A stretch of DNA of 64,000 nucleotides, taken from the NCBI GenBank assembly GCA_963662175.1, contig OY759221.1:37446045-37510044 (forward strand), read 5' to 3'. This DNA is from Aradus depressus. Lineage: Eukaryota; Arthropoda; Insecta; Hemiptera; Aradidae. This document shows, one piece after another, positions 9,059 to 20,463 of this stretch (within the stretch, counting starts at the first letter, position 1; each line of letters begins with the position of its first letter). Below the pieces are notes generated by a model, which was not told the DNA's origin, searched no databases, and saw only the letters and a program-made list of their open reading frames with translations. Position numbers and translations under genes: made by a program.

Positions 9059-9240
9059 GCAACATTTTAAGATTATTAAATTTATATTTTTTTGGGTTGC
9101 CGACTTCCGGTGAAGGCCACAACATCCGTTCATTTATGCACTAAAAATATGTTGCTGTGGTCGGCTAGGAGCGACGCTTGGCGATAACCCCCAGCCCACG
9201 TTAATTAGCTCCTGGCGCGCCGAGAGAGCTCGCAGCTTAA
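9059..9240. other. Locally GC-richer segment with inverted words
   Basis: 'ccgacttccggtgaaggcca' and 'caacat' are mirrored by 'atgttgctgtggtcggc' about 55 bp on, giving a potential imperfect hairpin. GC is well above the surroundings. No protein frame or known RNA was recognised; possibly the 5' end of a degraded element. Confidence 0.25.
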
Positions 9241-9513
9241 ATATCTCTCTGCAGCTTGATCTTTGGAACCAATTATTTTTGATTTGTTAATGTTATATTA
9301 TTCGACTATTCATTGTTAATGCTTTATACCTAGATCTTAGAAGGGGTCACACATTTGAAATATGGGGACCGCCTTGTCATAAAATATCTCACAGCTTGAC
9401 AATTTAGCTTAGTTAGGAATGTCTGACGTCATGGGGAACACCAGGAGGAGGGTAAGGGGTTCCTCGAGAGGCTGACATTCTGTAATATTAACTTAGTCTT
9501 ATCTCTTATGCTT

Positions 9514-9552
9514 TTGGCTGAGGATGGTAGAAATACCGAAAGTACTCCCATG
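9514..9552 (+). ncRNA. Hammerhead-ribozyme-like core (copy 1)
   Basis: GG CTGAGGA T GGTA-GAAA-TACC GAAA GTAC TC CCAT. The CTGANGA and GAAA cores are present, stem II is four perfect pairs closed by a GNRA loop, and GTAC is the short self-complementary stem III of dimeric type I hammerheads. Only three pairs of stem I can form here. One extra T separates CTGANGA from stem II, which is not canonical. Confidence 0.45.
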
Positions 9553-9553
9553 T

Positions 9554-9650
9554 ATATATAGTTAGTGAAATTAGACAATATCATAAATAAACAAGTTTTA
9601 TTTCTTTCAAGTTCATTTGAATTATTTCACAATATCTCTGCAATAATGTC
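9554..9650 (+). repeat. Body of the hammerhead-associated family (copy 1)
   Basis: 'tgaaattagacaatat', 'aataaacaagttttattt' and 'atttcacaatatctctgca' match the sequence downstream of the other cores. Probable remnant of a Penelope-like or similar element. Confidence 0.45.
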
Positions 9651-9858
9651 AGTTTTCATAGCTTCATCTTTGATTAATATTATTTATTATTCTTAGTGCT
9701 TTATTTTAAAGTCTAGAAATATTAGTACTAGAGCTACAAGCCTTCAATGTATTAAACGATACTTAATAATAGAATAGAAATATACGTAATATTATGTAAT
9801 TAATGTATCCTTTGGTACGATATTTCTTCGAAGTAAGAAACACAACAAACTATACCTT

Positions 9859-11136
9859 GTCCTGCCATAAATACTGTTACAAAAGTTGGACTTTGATTAA
9901 ATCCTTGGGTATTGTTTACATAGGCCTCACCTATATCAGATTGTTTACTTTGTACATCAGGCTAATAATCCCTATTAGTTTGCCTTTTTCTTTCGCTCAG
10001 TTAACATGGAGTGAAGTGATAAAGAAAACCGGATTGCTGTGCTCGCCTTATACAAAATTGGAAAATCTAACTCAGAGATTTTCAGCACTTTGGAACCTTT
10101 GGGTATCAGCCGTATGTTCGTGTACCGCACTGTAAATCGTTACAATGAAACCCTATCTGTATGTGACAGACCTCGATTAGGCCGTTCCCGCACTGTGAGA
10201 ACAGATAATGCAGTGGCTGCTCGAACTAGGAGAAATCCTATCCGGAAAGAAAAAATCATGTGTTGAGAAATGAGAATTTCTGTCAGATCGATGTCTCGCA
10301 TAATAAAAAGTGCCCTTAGGATGGGTGCATTCCGAAGGATGTCAGGACAAAGGCTGACCGCTTCCCTAAAAATAATTAGGGTGGAGAGATCAAAAGTGCT
10401 CCTTTGTCGTTACGCCAATGGTCTCCATTGGAAAATTTTGTTCAGCGATGAGAAAATTTTTACGATTGAAGAAAACTTTAAGCCCCAAATTGATCGCATG
10501 TATGCGCACAGCCCTAAAGAGACTCAGGAAGTGATTGGAAGAGTGGAAAGAGGTCATTACCCTTCTTCAGGGATGGTTTGGTAGGGAGTGAGCTATTATG
10601 GCACCACGAAGCTCCATTTTTGTGAAAAAGGAGTTAAAACATATGCTAAAAATTAATAGGACGATATTTTGGAACGTGTTGTGAAGCCTCTGAATGATAC
10701 TCTGTTCGCTGGAAGTCACTGGAGTTTTCAGCAGGATTCCGCTCCTGCTCATAAGGCCAGGTCAACTCAGCAGTGGCTGCAGAGGAACGTTCCTGAGTTC
10801 ATCACCGCCTCGGATTGGCCCCCAAAGAGCCGTGATCTGAACCCACTCGACTACCGGGTATGGTCAGAACTGGAGAGGATGGCCTGCCATAGAGCTCACC
10901 CTAACTGGGAAAGCCTCAAACAATCACTGGTCCGTACAGTTGAGCGTTTTCGTCAAGAACTGCTGCGTACTGCCCTTGATGACTGGCCACGGAGACTAAA
11001 CGCTTGTGTCAAGGCAAAAGGGGGACATTTTGAATTATTTTATTTTTGTTTTATTTTATGTTTATAACAGTTTATTTTCTAATAAAGGTTTTTTGAGGAA
11101 CTCGTTTTTCTGTTGTAACAATATTTATGGCAGGAC
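9859..11136 (+). mobile_element. Tc1/mariner element of the DD37D (maT-like) group, decayed
   Basis: The ends are inverted copies: 9859-9882 (GTCCTGCCATAAATACTGTT...) and 11113-11136, differing at one base over 24. A single transposase frame lies between them. At 1278 bp it is the normal size for a mariner-type transposon. The terminal bases beyond GTCCTGCC and the TA duplication are not clearly conserved. Confidence 0.8.
10006..11067 (+). pseudogene. DD37D transposase pseudogene (maT-like)
   Basis: One uninterrupted reading phase of ~353 codons from the ATG at 10006, broken only by stops at 10012, 10264, 10582, 10654 and 10657; no frameshift is needed. It has an N-terminal helix-turn-helix region, a basic patch (RPRLGRSRTVRT), then the catalytic motifs FSDEK, QQDSAPAH and RDLNPLDY. 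From the second D to the final D there are 37 residues between, defining DD37D. The catalytic residues are intact, so inactivation came through nonsense changes only. Confidence 0.85.
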
Positions 11137-11236
11137 TAGTTATAGAATGTGTTAGTTGATACGAACTATAGTGTTAGTCGACTTGCTCAGACTATATCCC
11201 GACACTATCCTTACCCCCTGTCCTGTTCTGTTGCAG

Positions 11237-11469
11237 CCAAGAACGGCTATCTTCTGAAGCGAGAGTGCGGTCTAGGACCATGTGGCTTCAAAGACGACAT
11301 GGTCAACAGAGGTCTAGGTCTGGACCAGTGTGATACCACCAAAGAGGAGTTTTTCTGTGTTTTCTGTTGCACGGAAAATGGATGCAATTTTGCCACTAAT
11401 CACTCTTTATCCATTTTTCTCATCCTGTTTGTTATAATCCTCATCACTTTTCACTCAATAACAAATTGA
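11237..11469 (+). CDS. Ly6/uPAR (three-finger) GPI-anchored protein, last coding exon
   Basis: A pyrimidine-rich tract ending in TTGCAG (11231-11236) precedes an exon that opens in phase 1 and ends in TGA at 11467. The encoded ~77 residues hold a cysteine pattern ending in FCCTENGCN, the C-C-x(4)-C-N signature closing Ly6 domains, then a short polar linker and a strongly hydrophobic C-terminus (~20 residues) like a GPI-attachment signal. Insect relatives include small glial and septate-junction proteins. Earlier exons were not found in the window and may lie upstream of it. Which paralogue it is cannot be told. Confidence 0.7.
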
Positions 11470-13168
11470 AAGGTTTTCATTGTTAGTACTATTAAAAAAA
11501 AAAAAAAAAAGCACCAATATTTTTTCTGTAATTTTTAATATTTATATGGATGCGAAAATAGGATATGCTTTTACATTAAGTTAACACAAGTAAAACAGTA
11601 AAAACTAAAGGCTGTACCTCCTAAAATGGAATTTCTCCATTTTGTGAAAAAATATTTTTTTACCTCTCCTGTTGTACATAGTGTACTGGAAATTATCTGA
11701 TCAACAATTAGATCAGTTTTTAACATAATTACATATTTTTCTTTATCCAGAAATGAAAAAAAAAAAAAAAATACATTAAATTTTGTCTCTGCCTTTGAAG
11801 CCAATTGACCGTTATGGCAAAACATCAATAGTTGACTTACGCAGGGACTTCTGAATCCTCCACTTAAATTTCGTGTCGATACATTCATTACTTCTGCCTT
11901 CCCTATGGCTGATGTCGCGGAAAATTAATTGGCGTCATCCTTATGAGGTTTTGAATTTACATATAAAATTTCGTGTCATCAGGAGATAGCGATACATACA
12001 TTAAACAAACATAAGCAGACAGGAAATTTGTTTTTCATTTTTAGAATCAGAGGGTCGGAAAACAAGAAATTCCGCTGAAAACTCAAATTTCTAAACTTCC
12101 CTTAAACTTCGGATAGTGTGAAGTAAATATCATGTCTATCCTTGCGTCTGGGCTCCATAACTCCCGATAGAATAAATAAACTGACAAGAAAATTTCTTGA
12201 TGAATTCACAAATCTGTTAGTAATGCACCGTTTTTCAGTCAAAGCGGCCAAAGAGAATGAAGGTTTAAAATTAGAGCGAAAGCTTCGTTTGATACAAATA
12301 TTTCGAGTTGGGGAAATGTTTCTTTTACTTTTTTTGCTACAAAGCCTTATTCTCATTTTCAAAACTTTCTTTAAAAAAATGAAGTGAAAAGTTGGGATAT
12401 CTGTTAATAACGTAAGGGAAGAGTTTTCTTTTCTTCTTAAAAGTTAGTTTGTTGCAAAATCCTAACTTCTGGTAGTTACCAAGGTAGAACATCAACTTTA
12501 CTAATCCCAAAAAAAATCGAAAAAGAAAAAAAAAATAAAAATTCCTTTTATCTTTTATTACTTTATTTTTTCTAAAAATGTTTAATGCCTTCTGCACTCT
12601 TTTTAGGGTTCTGTACCTTAAAAGGTAATAAAAACAGAACTCTTGTATACGGGGAGTGTCTGTTGTCAGTCTTTCACAGCCTCATAAATTTCCAACTGTT
12701 TGATGTACAAATGAAATTTTAACCAGAGAATGGAAATGATAACCCGCAGACAGTGCTAAAGTAAAATTTAGGAAGAGTGAAAGAAAGAAAAAGTTTTAGG
12801 GGTTAAAGTGAAGATCGAAAAAAATATATATTTAGGGCCCTATATATACCTATATATGTTCACATAATGTTTTATGGGTGTTAATTGAAAACTCGTTTTG
12901 ACTCTAACTTCAAGTTTTGAAATATTGTCAATTTCACAAATAATTATAAACATTCTTATATATAAACTACCAGTTTCGGTATTAAAAATCGTCACTAAAC
13001 CCAACGATGGTGTAATGCCAAAACCAGTAGTTTATTTATAAATTTCTTATCAAAAAACGAAGTTTGTTTTGTTTATATTTTTTTGTTATTTTTGCTTCAT
13101 CAGGTTTTGCGAAAAACTACCTAAAAATGTATGTTTCGTTTTTTTTTTTCATATATAATTGTCCTTCA
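11470..13168. other. Non-coding DNA downstream of the Ly6 exon
   Basis: Contains poly(A)/poly(T) runs (11494-11510, 11757-11770) and a family X copy (11823-12010, words 'ttgacttacgcagggacttc' and 'tttcgtgtcgatacattcat'). The rest is AT-rich without a recognisable gene. Short open frames near 12100-12600 are low-complexity K/F-rich and look random. Confidence 0.35.
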
Positions 13169-13473
13169 GGGCCTAACAGAATGTAACGGGTGTTTATTCA
13201 TTATGGACCATACAATAACAAACAATAACACACATAATAGACAAAAAATAATTCTTTAAATAATGTTAAGATTATCAAACACATCACACGACTAATCACA
13301 TCCACTCTTGTTATAATGAGGTATCTTTCTTGTTTTATAAATTTGTAATATTCTTATTCATGTACAAGTTCAATTTTTATTCAAAGAATTTTAATTTTAT
13401 TTTTTTATGAATGTTTTTGTATTGTCCATAATGAATTATCACCATATTTCTTTGTCACATACTGTTAGGGCTT
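13169..13473. mobile_element. Small inverted-repeat element (MITE-like)
   Basis: 'gcctaacagaatgtaac' with 'attcattatggaccatac' (13171-13213) is mirrored by 'tgtccataatgaattatcac' with 'catactgttagggct' (13423-13473). The interior word 'gattatcaaacacatcacac' recurs at 43485-43504, so this is a dispersed family. Confidence 0.45.
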
Positions 13474-14081
13474 AAAATGAAAATAAACAGTTTCCGATGT
13501 GTTGGTCAAATTTTGATGTTTGTTTCATTCATTACAGAATCTCGACTTTCCTTAACACCCGTAAAGACGTTGTCGCTTAAATCAAAAACTAACTAAAAAT
13601 GTATTTTTTTCTTTTTTTTTGAAAATGCAGAACCAAGAAACTTTCAATAAATACATGTAACGATTACAGGAAAATTATTTTGGTTTTGATGCAGATTGAT
13701 TTTTGAAAAATGTGAAAAAATTGAGGGTATAGAACTCTAATCGCGCGAGGCTCGATTTGCACCTGATTTTTTTTTACTTTCAATTGTTGGTTGTATTTAT
13801 ATTAACAATACAATAAATAAAATCTTATAATAGTTTTATTGTACTCAATAAAATTTAACTATTTATGTATAAAAGTTACCTTTTGAACCTTCTATGATTT
13901 ATTTTTATTTTTTTTCATTGCTTTTGTAAATACTCTTTCTATTATTATAATAGCTAGGTATAATATTTTACTTTCAAAAGAATATAATTATTAATTATAG
14001 ATGGTTTATTTATTTTTTGGGGGAGATGATGTTAATTAATATTTACGTTCTCTATTCTATATTTCTTCTCTATTGTGGGAG
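13474..14081. other. AT-rich DNA, no gene seen
   Basis: Very AT-rich with short poly(T) runs. No element ends or protein motif recognised. Confidence 0.3.
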
Positions 14082-14200
14082 TACTAAATTTTGTCTACCT
14101 AGGTTTATTCACCTCGAATAGGGGTCTTTAACGAGTACCGGACATTACACAGGCTTGTCGTGATGACTCGGTTGATGTTTCCTGTGATGTCAAATACCCT
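14082..14200 (-). repeat. SINE fragment (antisense)
   Basis: 'gtgggagtactaaattttgt', 'ggtctttaacgagtaccgga' and 'cattacacaggctt' correspond to the reverse complement of the middle of the tRNA-headed SINE (compare 52120-52230). Confidence 0.6.
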
Positions 14201-14504
14201 TCAATCCCGTATGGAATAAATATGTTTTTTTTCTCCCACCTCAAAAACTGTTTTTTTTTTTACATACGACTTTTTGCACTAACAGCGAACTAAATCTTAG
14301 TGAAAGTTAAGATTTGTTATGAAATTCAGTTGTATTTCATATATAAAATATTGTTTAACTTCAAGTGATGCGATGGGATGCGCGTATATTAAGGTTGCGG
14401 AGTTGCCGTGTAGTGTTAGTACATTTCGAGTTGGAAGGTGATGCAATAAGGCCCGCGCATTACCCTTTCTAAGGTCCCTCCCATCCATATCTTCACTCTT
14501 TCGA

Positions 14505-14521
14505 GGGGGGGGGGGGGGGGG
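14505..14521 (+). repeat. Poly(G) run of 17
   Basis: Uninterrupted G homopolymer; the length is likely uncertain in any assembly. Confidence 0.8.
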
Positions 14522-14789
14522 CAAGGGTTCAGGAGTCAAGACAAAATTAATAGTTCCGATTATAATCATTACACTAATAACAGAAGATACCCCATTTTAT
14601 TTGTGAAGTAAGTTTAGATTGTAGCTGTTATTGTGATTTATGTAATTTGCAATATAGATAGTATCGTTGGATTTATATTTCTTATAATGGTTTCCCAAGA
14701 GAACAAAGAAACACTACTCTTTTCGTCCAGTTCTCCATAGATCACACCTCACCAATGTTGCCACTTCAAACTTGGTAGGTATATAATTT

Positions 14790-15375
14790 CTATGGTCACA
14801 GGGAATAAGTTGTTAAGTCGTAAAATGACCAAAATGAGTTAAGTGTACTATGATCATCTCCCAAGCCATCTGCGCACTGGGAAGAAGTTGGGAGCTCAGG
14901 ACTCTAATACATTCGGAATTATAAAGATGTGGGTTTCTTGGTATCTCGTAAAATTGTGTATGTTCTCGGTTAAATCAACTTAATCTACTTCTTTGAGGAA
15001 TTATTCACGAGATAACTGCATTTAACCATTTATTCACCACGGCAGACTATTCCAAGTGAAGAGGGTGTTTTCGGTTAAATCAACTTAAGAGAGGCATCAT
15101 TCACGAGTATTTCAAAAAGTATGGTTAATAATTACGTAAGTGTGGTCAATAATTAGTTAAGTGATGAGGTATGATTAGGTAACTAAGGGAAAATCCAAGA
15201 AAGGATTAACAATATTCATTTTCATTCACTCCTATAAATTTAGAAGGTATATGATTAATAAAACATAATTTATTTATTCAAAAAACTGTATTTACACGAT
15301 TAATGCAATATTAAAAAAGTACTGCTCTGTAAAGTTACGAATTTAGACTTACCAATTTATTCCCTGTGACCACAG
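14790..15375. mobile_element. Non-autonomous DNA transposon with ~32-bp TIRs
   Basis: 'ctatggtcacagggaataag' at 14790 and the reverse complement of 15344-15375 (ctgtggtcacagggaataaa) match over ~32 bp with a few differences. AATT flanks both ends. The interior has repeated 'ttcggttaaatcaactta' and 'attcacgag' words and no open frame. Confidence 0.6.
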
Positions 15376-15501
15376 AATTGTAATGCCATAAAAAAATGAA
15401 AGTTTCTGAAAAATCTTGTTCTAATAATATACACTTTTTTTTTTTTACTCGCTTGGCCTTATGTACCGTGCATTTGGGTCGTAAAATAAAAAATGGAATA
15501 G

Positions 15502-15617
15502 ATAATTTCCTTCCCCGGCCGATAAGAACCAGACAGGGACCCAGGGGCCATCCGAAGAGGCCAGGGAACAAGAGACGGAAACACCGGATCATTCTCTATA
15601 AACGTTGCATTGAGTAA
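15502..15617 (+). CDS. Possible small basic terminal exon
   Basis: A locally GC-rich stretch in AT-rich surroundings. After an AG at 15500-15501 it reads D-N-F-L-P-R-P-I-R then G-H-P-K-R-P-G-N-K-R-R-K-H-R and ends K-R-C-I-E-stop. The composition stands out from neighbouring random frames, which suggests a real C-terminal exon of a basic, perhaps secreted, protein. No family was recognised, the acceptor lacks a good pyrimidine tract, and no partner exon was found. Confidence 0.25.
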
Positions 15618-16240
15618 TTTGATATTATATATTTTTTTTATTGAAGTATTGTATTCTAATACTTAAAAAATAAGAAAAAATTTATTGTAATTCTTATGGT
15701 TACGTTTAAATTTTTATATTGTTACTCCTTATGTAGTCATAGAGGACTTGTATGAGATCCAACCTTTTATGTGGAAACATGAGTAGACGGGTGATGTCTG
15801 TGGGAAGGGAAAGTCAAAATGGCGGCTCTCAATGTCGATAACAAACTTCCATCCTCTCTAAAATGATCAAATTTGACGTTTGGATAGTTTGATAATCTAA
15901 AGAGAGGAAAGAATGCGTCATATTTTCAGGAAAGATGCTAAATTGCACTTCCATTTTTCTTACTGTTTGTCCACTACGAAACCCTTTAATGTGTGATCTA
16001 ACCATCGATTTTACTTTTAGATAATCTTATTTTATATAATTTGTACCCAATTTTTTTTTTTTTTATCAAACTTAAAAGTCAAAAACAATGTATTCTATTT
16101 TTATGATTGTAATTATAATAAATGTTGTTCAACATATCATGCATATTCGAATTTCTTATTTCTTTGAAAACCTTCCGATTTCCTATTACTGGTCCATCTT
16201 CCTCCTGGCTCTGTTTACCTGATTTTATATAATATTTGAG
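15618..16240. other. No feature recognised
   Basis: AT-rich DNA with a poly(T) run near 16050. A short minus frame (16079-16312) overlaps the SINE head and is not coding. Confidence 0.3.
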
Positions 16241-16588
16241 AGGCCGCCGGTAGCTCAATGGTATGCGTGCTTGACTTCTGAGCTCAAGAACGTGGGTTCG
16301 TAACTCGACCAAGGAGGGCCTTAGTTTATTTTATCTGGGAGGTAAAATAAACTTAAGCACGCCGTCCTTCGGATGGGACGTTAAGCGATGGTCCCGAGCC
16401 TGTACGATGTCAGGTACTAGTTAAAGACCCCTGCCCTAAATGAAAAAAATTAGGGTAGGCAAAATTTAGGACTCCCTCAGTAGAGTCGGGCTCATGTCCA
16501 CCAGAGTGACGAAAGAGCGCTCTGGTAGTAGGCGATATGACCTCGTTGTTAAAACCCGTGCATGAGTCATAAAACCTAACCTAACCTA
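16241..16588 (+). repeat. tRNA-headed SINE, near full length
   Basis: The head 'ggtagctcaatggtatgcgt' holds a pol III A box and 'gtgggttcgtaactc' a B box, followed by a unique body (ccttcggatgggacgttaag; tcaggtactagttaaagacc; tccaccagagtgacgaaaga) and a tail of CCTAA repeats at 16566-16588. Same layout as 51983-52318. Confidence 0.85.
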
Positions 16589-16952
16589 ATGTTTTTTTTT
16601 GTTTACTCAATGACGGGATGAGCTGGCCAATTTTCTGATAGGCTGCCCCTTATATGCCATGACAAATACCTGGCTAGCTATTTGGGAGATGTACCGGTAG
16701 ATGCCTCTCGGCAGAGGCCACGTCTCCCACAACTTACTATTAGTCTCAGATGAACAGAAGCTTCATCATATTTATTTGTTTGTCCTAACAACATTGAAGT
16801 TGAGAAGAATTCTAAAAGACTAATGTTACTTACGTTATTTTAATTTTAATTTTAATTTAACCTTTTTATTAATATAAGTTTTGTTTTTTTATTTTGTATG
16901 TTCTTTTTGTTATCAGTTATTGAATGTATGTATTTATAATTCTCCTCTACAA

Positions 16953-17027
16953 TGTCAGGTACTCTGGTAGTAGGCGATATGACCTCGTAGTTAAAGCCCG
17001 GGCATGAGTCAAAAAACCTGACCTAAC
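16953..17027 (+). repeat. SINE 3' fragment
   Basis: 'tctggtagtaggcgatatga' then 'cccgggcatgagtc' and 'cctgacctaacc' match the SINE 3' end. Confidence 0.75.
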
Positions 17028-17095
17028 CTATAATAAAAATAAATAAAACGTATGTTATTAAAAAAATATTGTCTATTTCACAAATAATATATAAT

Positions 17096-17133
17096 ATGGG
17101 AGTACTTTCGGTATTGCTACCATCTTCAGCCAC
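17096..17133 (-). ncRNA. Hammerhead-ribozyme-like core (copy 2, antisense)
   Basis: On the minus strand: GTGG CTGAAGA T GGTA-GCAA-TACC GAAA GTAC TC CCAT. Stem I GTGG/CCAT has three Watson-Crick pairs plus a G.T pair. The core lies at the edge of the satellite array. Confidence 0.5.
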
Positions 17134-17702
17134 GACCTTAAGCCCCATCCGAAGGACGACGTGCTCAAAGTTATTTTTAACTTCCCGAATAAAACATCTG
17201 ACCTAAGTGCCTCAGCTAGATTTCGAAGTGGCGATCCTGAGATCGGTAGACTCCATTCTTCAAATTTCTCACTTTTTAACGGTTTATAGATTTAATATTT
17301 GTTAAAACTGTTAGAGAACGACCGGATTATCAGAATCCTACACAAAAATCGAAATAAAAATGTTTTTCAAAAAAAAGTCGAGCTAACTTCATATTATCCC
17401 ATTCATTCAATTAAGATTTGTTAAAACATCCGAAGGACGACGTGCTCAAGGTTATTTTCAACCAAAGTGAAATTTCACCTAACCAGGTTTATTTATATAA
17501 CATACGTCTCATTATCGAGAACCTCACATTCAAAAAAGCCCTGGATCATTGCTTAAAGTCCCATCCGAAGGACGACGTGCTCATCGTTATTTTTAAGTTT
17601 CCGATTATAACATCTGACCTAAGTGCCTCAGCTGGATTTCGAAGTGGCGATCCTGAGGTCGGTAGACTCCATTCTTCAAATTTCTCGTATTTTAACGGTT
17701 TA
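17134..17702 (-). repeat. SINE-derived satellite array, first part
   Basis: About one and a quarter units of the ~440-450-bp satellite ('catccgaaggacgacgtgct' at 17150, 17429 and 17561). It is separated from the main array by the Helitron at 17703. The minus label marks the orientation of the SINE homology. Confidence 0.9.
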
Positions 17703-17849
17703 TCTATATTAATAAAGCTGAAATGGGGTTTGTTTGTTTGTTTGTATGTATGTATGTATGTTTGTTCCAGCATCACGCCCAAACCGCTGGACGGATTTTT
17801 ATGAAACTGCCCATGTACCATTCTTTTGAGCCCGATTGAATAATAGGCT

Positions 17850-19600
17850 ATGTGGCGTCCCAAAATTTTGTTCGGGAGGGGGGGTTGTGGGGGGGCCTAA
17901 GTATAAAAATAGTGCTAACTCATTAACTAATGGGCGAATTGTCATGAAATTTCACAGGTAGTCTTTTTAAGATCCAAACAGGAAAAAAAGGTGTGTGGCG
18001 TCCCAAAGTTTTGATCGGGAGGGGGGGTTGTAAGGGGGGCCTAAGTATATAAATAGTGCTAACACATTAACTAATGGTCGAATTGTCATGAAATTTCACA
18101 TGTAGTATTTTTAAAAGCCAAATAGGAAAAAAAGGTGTGTGGCGTCCCAAAGTTTTGATCGGGAGGGGGGGGTTGTGGGGGGGCCTAAGTATAAATATAG
18201 AGCTAACTCATTAACTAATGGGCGAATCGTCATGAAATTTCACATGTAGTATTTTTAAAAGCCAAATAGGAAAAAAATGTGTGTGGCGTCCCAAAGTTTT
18301 GATCGGGAGGGGGGGTTGTAAGGGGGGCCTAAGTATAAATATAGAGCTAACTCATTAACTAATGGGCGAATCGTCATGAAATTTCACGTAGTATTTTTAA
18401 AAGCCAAATAGGAAAAAAAGGTGTGTGGCGTCCCAAAGTTTTGAACGGGAGGGCTGGTTGTAAGGGGGGCCTAAGTATAAATATAGAGCTAATTCTTTAA
18501 CGGTTGGTCGGATTGTCACGAAATTTCACATGGAGTATTCCTGAAGGCCAAATAGAAAAATAAGGTGTGTGGCGTCCCAAAGTTTTGAACGGGAGGGGGG
18601 GTTGTGGGGGGGCCTAAGTATAAATATAGAGCTAACTCATTAACTAATGGGCGAATCGTCATGAAATTTCACGTAGTATTTTTAAAAGCCAAAGAGGAAA
18701 AAAAGGTGTGTGGCGTCCCAAAGTTTTGAACGGGAGGGGGGGTTGTGGGGGGGCCTAAGTATAAATATAGAGCTAATTCTTTAACGGTTGGTCGGATTGT
18801 CACGAAATTTCACATGGAGTATTCCTGAAGGCCAAATAGAAAAATAAGGTGTGTGGCGTCCCAAAGTTTTGAACGGGAGGGGAGGTTGTGGGGGGGCCTA
18901 AGTATAAATATAGAGATAACTCATTAACTAATGGGCGAATCGTCATGAAATTTCACGTAGTATTTTTAAAAGCCAAATAGGAAAAAAAGGTGTGTGGCGT
19001 CCCAAAGTTTTGAACGGGAGGGGGGGTTGTGGGGGGGCCTAAGTATAAATATAGAGCTAATTCTTTAACGGTTGGTCGGATTGTCACGAAATTTCACATG
19101 GAGTATTCCTGAAGGCCAAATAGAAAAATAAGGTGTGTGGCGTCCCAAAGTTTTGAACGGGAGGGGGGGATGTGGGGGGGCCTAAGTATAAATATAGTGC
19201 TAGCTCATTAACGGTTGGTCGTATTGTCATGGAATTTCACATGTAGTATTCTTAAAAGCCAAATAGAAATATAGAGTGTATATGTCACAAAATTTTGAAC
19301 GGGAGGGTGGGTTGATGGGGGCCTAAGTATAAGTATAGTGATAAGTCATTAACGGATGATCGGATTGTCACGAAATTTCACATGAAGTATTCATAAAGGC
19401 CAAATAGAAAAATAGGGTGTGTGACGTCAAAAAATTGTGAACGGGAGGGGGGTTATGGGGGTAGGCCTAAATTTGAAGATAGTGATAGGTCATTAACGGA
19501 TGATTGGATTGTCACGAAATTTCACATGTAGTATTCTTGATGGTCAAATAAAAAAATACACTATGTGACATTTTAAAAATTTGGGAGGGGGGGCTAAGCA
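17850..19600 (+). repeat. Helitron-internal ~148-bp tandem repeat
   Basis: About a dozen copies of a unit with the words 'gtgtggcgtcccaaagtttt', 'gaacgggagggggggttgtg' and 'taatgggcgaatcgtcatga'. Some alternate between two unit types ('aactcattaactaatgggcg' and 'aattctttaacggttggtcg'). The same unit fills 33150-34770. Confidence 0.9.
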
Positions 19601-19659
19601 TGAAAATAATGCTGAATCATTGAAGGGTAATCGGATTGTCATGAATTTCACATGTAGTA

Positions 19660-20463
19660 GTAGTAACTATGTATTCGCTGTGGGGTTCAATGTTGCAAGA
19701 CATTTACTAGCTGTGATGCCCAGCGTTCCTAATATCGTACTAGCTGTGGGGTCCGCTGTTGCAAGGCACTTACTAGCTGTAGTGCTCAGCCCCAGCGTTC
19801 CTAACTATGTACTGGCTGTGGGGTTCGCTGTTGCAAGGCACCTACAAGACATTTACTAGCTGTGATGCCCAGCGTTCCTAATTACGTACTAGTTGTGGGG
19901 TCTGCTGTTGCAAGGCGCTAGCAGTGTGGCCCAGCGTATTTAACTACGTAGGTACTAGCTGTGGGGTCCGCCGTTGCAAGGCACCTACTACCTGTAGGGC
20001 CCAGCGTTCCTAAAAACGTACTAGCTGTGGGGTCCGTCGTTACAAAAGCATACTAGCTGTGATGCTCAGCGTTTCTAACTACGTACTAGCTGTGGGGTCC
20101 GCCGTTGCAAAACACATACTAGCTGTGATGCCCAGTGGTTCTAACTACGTACTAGCTGTGGGGTCCGCTGTTGCAAGGCACTTACTAGCTGTGATGCCCA
20201 GCGTTCATAACTTCGTACTAGCTGTGGGGTCCGCTCTTGCGAGGCACATACTAGCTGCGGTGCCCAGCGTTCCTAACTACGTACTAGCTGTGGTGCCCAG
20301 CGTTGCAAGGCATATATTAGCTGTGGTCACAAACGTTCTTAAGTTCGCACTGGCTAGGACGTCCAGCGAAGCTAAGTATTCACTAGCTGTGGTTTCCGCC
20401 GTTGAAAGGCGCATACTAGCTGTGGTGCCCAGGGGTCATAAAAACCTACTAGCGTTGCTATAG
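19660..20463 (+). repeat. Helitron-internal 33-bp minisatellite
   Basis: Units alternate: 'tactagctgtggggtccgct' plus 'gttgcaaggcact', and 'tactagctgtgatgcccagc' plus 'gttcctaactacg'. The 66-bp period makes long open frames rich in L-A-V-G-S-A-V that are by-products of the repeat. Confidence 0.9.

Noticed and set aside
12102..12597. Overlapping K/F-rich frames on both strands
   Set aside because: Low-complexity A/T-rich frames without splice context or homology.
16241..16330. tRNA gene at the SINE head
   Set aside because: A and B boxes are present but there is no acceptor stem, and it continues into the SINE body; the other SINE heads are alike.
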